From Schizophyllum amplum (taxonomy: Eukaryota; Basidiomycota; Agaricomycetes; Agaricales; Schizophyllaceae): a stretch of DNA of 12,592 nt. Under the pieces are notes generated by a model. The model worked only from the letters and a program-made list of their open reading frames with translations. It ran no database searches and was not told the DNA's origin. Location of the stretch: the NCBI GenBank assembly GCA_007026445.1, contig VDMD01000299.1, positions 1-12,592 of the forward strand, read 5' to 3'. A program made the translations under genes and the position numbers. Shown piece by piece: positions 6,676 to 12,592 of this stretch (the stretch's first letter is position 1; each line of letters opens with the position of its first letter).

Positions 6676-9600
6676 GCCGACCCGGGCCCGGCGTCTGCAC
6701 GCGCAACGGCGTCCGCGTCGACCTCGACGCGCTCGCAGCGCGCGTATGCTGCCTCCCCAACCGCGGGCGCCCATTCTCCGGCACCCCCTCGGGCACGTCG
6801 AACACCACGCCCGGCCGCTGCCGCCGCGGCTTGCGCTGCTGCTCCTCCTCCATCAGCTGCCACTGCTCCGTCGCGAGCAGCGGGTCCCGCAGCGACGGCG
6901 GCTGCATGGGCGTCGAACTGTGCATGGACGCCGTGGGCGAGCCGACTGTGTTGGGCTGTGGGTGTGATCGTGAGCGGGGCATTCGCGGTCAGGGATGGTA
7001 GTTACTCACCGCCGTCCCGTCCGCCGCTTCGTGGGACGCCGCGGAGACCGTGCGGTAGCGCTTCGCGCTGAGATAGCGGAGCGACTGGAGCACCTTGGGG
7101 CTCTTAGCTGGCGGCGGCGGGCCCGAGATGGGGATCTGGACATTGATGGGCGGTGGCGGTGCCGCGCGTGTCGACGGCGCGACGGGAGCGCGATGCAGGA
7201 TCTTCTTCGAGTCGCTCGGCGCATCGCGGCTGACAGACGCGACCGCCGCACTGCGTTGTTCCCGCTCCTTGGGCGCGGCCGGGTGCCACACTTGCGGTGC
7301 AGACGCCGCGGTCTGCTGAGGCGGCTGGTCCTGCGTGCGCTGCCGGAAGAAGCTGAGCAGACCGTTCTTACGAGTCGCGTCCTGCTGCTTGTACTGCTGC
7401 TGCTGCTGCTGCGGCTCTGGCTCGAGGAAGGCAGCCAACGAGCCACGCGAGGGTGAGCGTCTTATAGAGGACGGTGTTTGCAATGACTCCTCGGATGCTT
7501 TGGGACGTAACTTGTGGTCGGTAGCGGCCTGTCCGGTCGCGCGGCTATACGTTGCATAAGCCGAGTAGCCGTTCTGTCGTGCCTCGGGGGCGGCACGGCG
7601 CTGCTGGTCGACTGTGACCGGGTCGCCCTTTCGGTGCGGGTCGATGGGTTAGAGGGTGGCGGATACGGCGCGCGAGGGGCAGATGCTGACGTGGGTAGAG
7701 ATAGGGATGGGTGGTGTCTGGAGGGCGGGGCTTGCACAGGCGGCTGCGCCTGCGTAGCGCCGTTCGTCATTCCGCGGGCATACTCCGCTGCTCGCGAGTG
7801 CTCCGGCGCGGAGGCCTTGACTGGCGGTTCGGGAGCTCGTGCTTGGTTGATTGATTGTTGGCCGTACGCCGAGGTAGAAGGGTAGGGGGCGGATTCATAC
7901 ATGCGTCGGGAGGAAGGCGGGCCGTTGGCAGGATTGTCTGACGAAGCCTGCTTCGTCGCGCGAGTCTGAGAAAGGTCGGAAGGCTTGTAAGTTACATTTG
8001 ATGCGGCCATTGCTGAGGGTTCCGGGTATGTTTGATTGTAGGTACGATACGGGTCAGATGCGGGGTATGAGGACGTTGGCTGATGGGCTCGTGAGGGAGG
8101 TCGTTGCGGCGCTTCGCGCGTGCGAGTGCTTGAGAGTTTCGGAGGGCTTGGAGACATCACCCTTTCGGGCAACAGTTCTACTTCTGGCGGGGTTGGACGT
8201 TGGACGACGACTTCCTGCGGCGATCGTCGCTGTGGGGGAGTGGGAGGCGGGGACGGGCGTTCTACACGCGAGGTGTCGCGAGGTGCACGTGTGGGCTCAG
8301 CAGAGGATGAGAATAGAACGCTCTGCTGAAGTTGTGGTGGCAGGCGACGTTCCTGCCCCGGAGCGACAGATGCGCTGCGCCCTATTGACGGGTAAGCCGC
8401 AGGTTCTGGCTCCATTTGCCTCCCCTGGCCCTGATCTTGCGGGGGAGAGACCTTCGACAGTCTGCGTGACGGTGGTGGCGGAGAAAGAATCTCGGCGAGC
8501 TTGGCATGGTTCACCGTAGTCCGCGTCGAAGGAGATGTCCACTTCGGCGGCGAGTCCTTGGGCGGTTGTTGACGGAAGCCGGCCGCCGTCGCCGTCCTCG
8601 CAGGCGGCTCAAAGCTGGGCTGAGAGCGGAAGCCTGTCGCAGTAGCCGTTCTCGGAGGAGGATCCAATAATGAACCTGAATCAGCCCTGCCTTGTCCTCT
8701 TGTCGACCAGGATACATCGAACAGATGACTGTCGTGGCTTTGCGATCGCCTCCTTGTGGCGTACGTCTCTGGCGCAAGGCCGTTTACTGCAGGCGGTCTG
8801 GCGGTAACAAGAGGGACGTCGACAGTATTGCCGCGTGTGGGGAAAGTCACCCGCTCCTGCGACGAGGCGCTCGCAGTTACTGGAGGTGCATTATACGAGT
8901 TGACTGAGTGCCAGCTTCGCTGCGGAGCAATAGACTCCGGGTTGATATGCGCGTGACCCGATGCACTCTGCTGCACAGGCAGTGGTGCGGGAACTGGAGG
9001 TACAGCAGAGAAGCCGATGCCGGAATCTCTCACTCTTTCCCGCGAAGTAGACATGGTAGGCGCCATGCCGCGCGGCGGACTCGGTTCGGGCGGTTCAGGG
9101 GCAAACATCACCGCAGGTATGAGAACAGCGGGCTCCGTGGGCGGCGTCTCGAACGGGGGCACAGTCGGCGACTCGTCCTCACCGAAAGGCGGTGGCGGCA
9201 GTCGCGGCACAGGCGGCGGCACCGGCAGAGCAGGAGAGCCCGTGGTCTCAGATGCACGCATAGGCGATCCGTGCACGGCATCGAACGAACGCTCCCCGTG
9301 AGTGGGCTGCAGAGCGGTAAACCAAGCGGGCCCCGTATCTTGTGGCGGGGGCGCATGCTGGGGAACACCGCGCCTTCTGTCCAAGTCGGCGCGCGCGAAC
9401 TGCTTGCTCCTCCCAGGCTCATCCGCAAATGCGACACGCTCAGCTCCGGTCTTCACGTGAGCAGGAGCAGCAGCTGGCGGTGGGATGGCCGCATAAGGCT
9501 GCGACGAAGCCTGCGCTGCCGACGCCTGCTTCTCGCGCCGCGTGCGCTCTTTGCGAGACATACCGCGAGGGGACTCCTTCAGATGCATAAGCACATTACT

Positions 9601-12386
9601 TGACTAGCTATGGCGCACACTGACCTTACGCTCTTCGTTGTCTGACGAGCTCACCGTCCTGGTGCGCATAGGGACCGCATGATTGAAGGCAGTTAAGGGC
9701 GGCTTGGAGACGGATTCCGTAGAGCTAAGGTCATTCCTTAGCGGTCGGTGACTGATCGGCTCGACAGGCGCCGGCGGGCGTGGCGTCTGGCTCGTCCGCC
9801 GTGCCATGTCGCTCGCGGATGTTGTCAGCTTACTGTCGCGCAGATTACTCGATCCCCACGTTGCTTGCGATGCGGGATCGGGAATAGAGACCTCGTCGTA
9901 CCCGATGACGGTCGCTTCGTCCTGCGGTGGCGCATGCGAGAAGATGTTGAACGAAGGGGCAACCGCACGTGGCGTGGGTAAGTGAAGTGTTTCCCGCGAG
10001 GCGCCTGCGCCACTCAGCATCTGAGCAGGGGCAAGGTGAGATGACGACGATGCTTCGTGTCCAAGAGCAGGCGCTGCGACAGGCACGGGAGCGTAGCCGC
10101 TCGGATAGGAAGCTGGGGGCGCCGCATCGGCTCCAGTATCGCGGCTCTCCGAGGGCGAGTGCTTGACGTAGTCACGACTTCGCGTCGAATGCGGAGACGG
10201 GTTCGTGTTCGGTGAGAATTTCCCTTTGACCGCACTGAAGGACAAGTGCTCTGCCGAGGGAAAGTGCGATTGCTGCGAGGCGGAGCGTGTCTGCATAATC
10301 GGCACGTGCGCACGCGAGGGGCTATGGTCCTTGTACGCAGGATATGGCGGGGAGGGCCGGATGAACTTCGAGGGTGAAGCTTCCTGTGGGCTATTCTTCT
10401 TGTTCCCCCTCGAGTCCGATGAGGGTGTGAACTCCTGTGCCTGCGAGGAACGCTGAATGTACACGTCAGCTGGGACATCTCAATGGATGGGAAGACTGAG
10501 CGAACCTTGTCTATGCCGTTGAGGCCGTTCGAATGGAAGACGGTGCCGTTCGGCTGGAAGGCGGCGCCGTTTGGATGGATGGTGGCTAGCGGCGGCGGCG
10601 CGGCATCGAAGCTTGACGTCGGTATCTCGCGATGATGGCTGCGCGATGGTGGTCTGACCGGCGCGCTGTCGGGCATTTCGCGGTACTGGCTACGGACGCT
10701 GGTCGAACGGAAGGCGCGCGCCGTTTCTGATGACGCAACGAATCAGTATGTTACGATAATACCAGGGTGGAGTGAACGCGGGAAGTCTAGGGTGATACGC
10801 ACCCGCTCTCGCTTGGCTTGGTCAGTGTCGCTACTGGACTGAGCAAGGAGCTCGTGGGTTTGGGGCATTGAGGATGAGCGTAGATGGCTGGTGGACGGAT
10901 GGTTCTCGGCTGGCTGCGCCCGCGAAGTAGACTACGAAGACAGTCAGCACATAGCGCAAGATATGTGAAAGACACGCACCGCCTCCTCAGTGTGCCGCCG
11001 TTGTTGAGCAGCTACGCGCCGCCTACGCGCCGAGCTGTCCGAGCTGTCGCCCTCGTCGCCCTGGCCATTGAGCAGTTTGGCTTTGAGAAAAGTTGGATTG
11101 GGCGCCTCCCTGGGCGGCTCGGGATGGCGTAGCTCTGGGACCCGCTCGCGAAGCCTGGGCTTCTCGCGAGGCGCAGCGGCAGCAACGGGCGGCGCCTCTG
11201 GAGGAGCGGCGGCAGCCAGGCGGGCGCGCTCCTGCTCCCTGAGACGGTGCCGCTCTTTTCGTGCTTCACGTTCCCTGGCCTTCTCGCGATCCCGCCGTTC
11301 GCGCTCCCGTTCTCGCTCGTGCTGTTCGCGTTCCTCTTCTTGTATTCGTGCGCGCTCCTTCTCGCGCTCCCTGCGCTCGCGCGCCAACCGCTGGCGCGTC
11401 AGACGCTCCCGTTCCTCCCGCTCGCGCTCCTGTTGTTCCCGTTCCTCCTGCTCCGCCTGCTCCCGCTCAGCGCGCAGGCGCTCCTCCTGCCGCTCGACAC
11501 GCAAGCGCTCCTGCTCCCGCTCGACACGTAGGCGTTCCTGCTCCTCGCGTTCCGCCCGCTCTCGCTCTGCGCGTTTGCGCTCTCGACGCCTCTCCCGATC
11601 GACGCGCTCCTTCTCTTGCAGCTGCTGCTGTAGCGCCTGCGCCTCCTGCAGCCTACGTTCCTCCTGCAATCGCTGCTGTCGTTCCTGCGCCTCTTGCTGC
11701 CGCTGTCGATCGTCTTGTTGTCGTTGCGCCTCCTGCACTCGCTGCTGCCGCTCCTCCTGCAGTCGTTGTCGGTCTTCCTGCACTCGCAGCTGTTCTTCCT
11801 GCAGTCGGCGCTTCTCCTCGCGCGCCCGGCGGCGCTGCTCCTCTTTGCGATAGCGATCCGTGTCGTCTTTATCTCGCACGCGTTCCCGATCATCGACTTC
11901 CTCTGCATGACGTCGCGCGCGGCGTTCGCGGCGCTCGGCGTCGTCGCGGGCGCTGGTGGTCGCCCCGGGCACATTGAATATGGAGGGGGCCTTCGTGCGG
12001 GTAGTCGGTTGGGGGCGCTCCAGTATGCTTGCCTCATAGGTCCGTGGCGGGCGGGCGCGCGGGTCGGCAGAGCCGTTCGTGTGGGCGGTGCCGTTAGGGT
12101 ATGCCGCGCGCTCGGGATGGGACGAGCTCGCAAGCGGCGGCTCCGGGCGTGCACGGCTGGAGCTGCGAAGGGTGCCATGCTGGCGCTCCCGAGACGGCGA
12201 CTCGGGCCTGTCGGTTCGGTGCAGAGGCTGGGCGGCAGCAGGGATGCCGCGGACAGAGGGAGCGCGTGTGCGCTTGAGCTCTGGCTGGACAGAAGCCGAG
12301 CGGTGTTTGCTGGAGGAGGGGACGGGCTTGGAGGCGGCGGGCGGCGGTGGGTCGTGAGATTTCTTGCTTGAGAAAATCCTCTTCAT
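6659..12386 (-). CDS. Very large low-complexity protein with a long charged helix, function unknown
   Basis: I recognise no family. The model, high to low, is exons 10980-12386, 10799-10931, 10506-10726, 9625-10452, 7010-9576 and 6659-6955. Introns are 48, 72, 53, 48 and 54 nt with GT...AG ends. It encodes about 1,800 residues. The start ATG (MKRIFSSKK) begins the longest open exon. Residues 1-147 are Ser/Pro/Arg-rich. Residues 148-392 are nearly all Arg, Glu, Gln and Lys (EERRLQEAQ, EREREQ types), likely a long single helix or coiled coil with exact 9-residue repeats. The rest is Pro/Ser/Thr/Ala-rich, with internal repeats, proline runs and a six-Gln run. The C-terminal part (KNGLLSFFRQ, YLSAKRYRTVSA, PGVVFDVPEG) is less repetitive and may be the conserved portion. 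Two points are uncertain. The exon 2 donor is GTATCA at 10798 if frame is kept, though GTGCGT at 10802 looks better. The frame also shifts within exon 5 near 7586-7590, by a 1-base indel or a 68-nt intron (7529-7596). A scaffold or cytoskeletal role is conceivable but unproven. Confidence 0.72.
7394..7411 (-). repeat. Six-unit CAG (CTG) trinucleotide run coding polyglutamine
   Basis: Six CTG units on the plus strand read as CAG on the coding strand and give QQQQQQ in the large protein, followed by YKQQ. The run is pure, so it is prone to length change, but it is in frame and each unit adds or removes one Gln. Confidence 0.9.
8557..8664 (-). repeat. Two tandem 54-base units (18-residue repeat) in the large gene
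   Basis: Two adjacent units encode DPPPRTATATGFRSQPSF and EPPARTATAAGFRQQPPK. They share the RTATA-GFR core, so the segment arose by an in-frame duplication. The repeated PPxRTATAxGFRxQP pattern could be a short linear binding motif present twice; no known motif is claimed. Confidence 0.8.
10515..10577 (-). repeat. Three tandem 21-base units (7-residue NG repeat) in the large gene
   Basis: Three units encode HPNGAAF, QPNGTVF and HSNGLNG just before the exon 3 donor. Similar PNGT and TNGS motifs appear in exon 1 (residues about 97-105), which suggests the same small motif was copied or selected at two places in the protein. Confidence 0.75.
11463..11543 (-). repeat. Three tandem 27-base units (9-residue charged repeat)
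   Basis: Residues 282-308 are EQERLRVER, EQERLRVER and QEERLRAER, each encoded by 27 bases. They are the most regular part of the Arg/Glu/Gln segment (residues 148-392). Spacing of nine rather than seven makes a classical heptad coiled coil less certain; a stable single alpha helix with i to i+4 salt bridges is an alternative. Confidence 0.85.
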
Positions 12387-12592
12387 TCAGATGAGAGCAG
12401 AGAGGAAGAGAGAGGCGGCCAGTCAGGGCGCCTGTCTGAACAGCCCGAAGAAAATTCGGAGGGCACGATGTGCAGGGTTGGCATGAGGCAAGGGCCAGCT
12501 CCGACCGCACCGGTTTTGGTAGTTTGAATCAACGAGGTCTGATGTCGTCTTTTCTCTTCGAGCTCTTTTTGAGGAAGGGAGCGCAGAATATG
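12387..12592 (-). promoter_or_regulatory. Upstream region and 5' leader of the large gene
   Basis: On the coding strand the roughly 60 bases before the ATG at 12386 are a pyrimidine-rich tract (runs of CTCTCTTCCTCTCTGCTCTC), as is common around fungal transcription starts. No clear TATA box is seen in the 206 bases available. The promoter probably extends past the window end. Confidence 0.4.

Noticed and set aside
11068..11853. Plus-strand open frame of 261 residues rich in Ser-Arg-Cys, resembling an SR splicing factor
   Set aside because: It is the exact antisense of the Glu/Arg/Gln repeat segment of the large gene. GC-rich GAG/CGC/CAG codons read backwards give CTC/GCG/CTG, so stops are rare by composition. 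It has no RRM and no splice context.
11694..12371. Plus-strand open frame of 225 residues with Leu-rich stretches that look like membrane segments
   Set aside because: It is antisense to exon 1 of the large gene; the Leu runs are CTG/CTC reversals of CAG/GAG codons.
6659..12386. Splitting the large minus-strand gene into two or more genes
   Set aside because: Consecutive exons are joined by short introns with good acceptors and compatible phases, and the gaps between open segments are only 48-72 nt, too short for a promoter and terminator. The uncertain point at 7586-7590 is the only place where a split could be argued.
1..12592. A novel multi-gene system such as a defence island, biosynthetic cluster or mobile element
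   Set aside because: The two recognisable genes are unrelated housekeeping functions, there are no transposase, polymerase, nuclease or tailoring-enzyme motifs, and no terminal repeats or target duplications were seen.

Overview
The window looks like nuclear DNA of a filamentous basidiomycete, probably an Agaricomycete such as a polypore. The reasons are GC-rich coding sequence, many short introns (about 47 to 72 nt) with GT...AG ends and CTGAC/CTAAT-type branch sites, intergenic gaps of a few hundred bases, and the proteins themselves: a mitochondrial citrate synthase with 12 introns and a fungal Sec66. The phylum is an inference from architecture; the sequence does not name a species. Layout: 1-1144 has no supportable gene but holds a cluster of short TCACG/CGTGA palindromes. 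A plus-strand gene at 1145-2292 encodes a 345-residue coiled-coil protein of unknown function with a likely nuclear localisation signal. It converges on citrate synthase (minus strand, 2636-4660). Citrate synthase is divergent from SEC66 (plus strand, 4922-5945) across a 261-base shared promoter. After a 713-base gap with several small repeats, a very large minus-strand gene (6659-12386) encodes a protein of about 1,800 residues. It is almost wholly low-complexity or disordered and has a long Arg/Glu/Gln-rich helical segment near its N terminus. The four genes do not form an operon or an evident pathway. Citrate synthase acts in the mitochondrial matrix (TCA cycle), Sec66 acts in the ER membrane (post-translational protein translocation), and the other two are unassigned. 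I see no secondary-metabolite cluster, transposon, viral insert, CRISPR or defence system. The most useful observation is about sequence integrity: citrate synthase carries four single-base frame breaks, three of them in runs of C/G, while all splice sites and catalytic motifs remain. The large gene has a similar break at a run of five G. This looks more like homopolymer error in the read or assembly than gene decay, but the sequence alone cannot prove it. A 19-base tandem repeat over the predicted stop of the large gene and the repeat-rich make-up of its protein are the other points worth checking.
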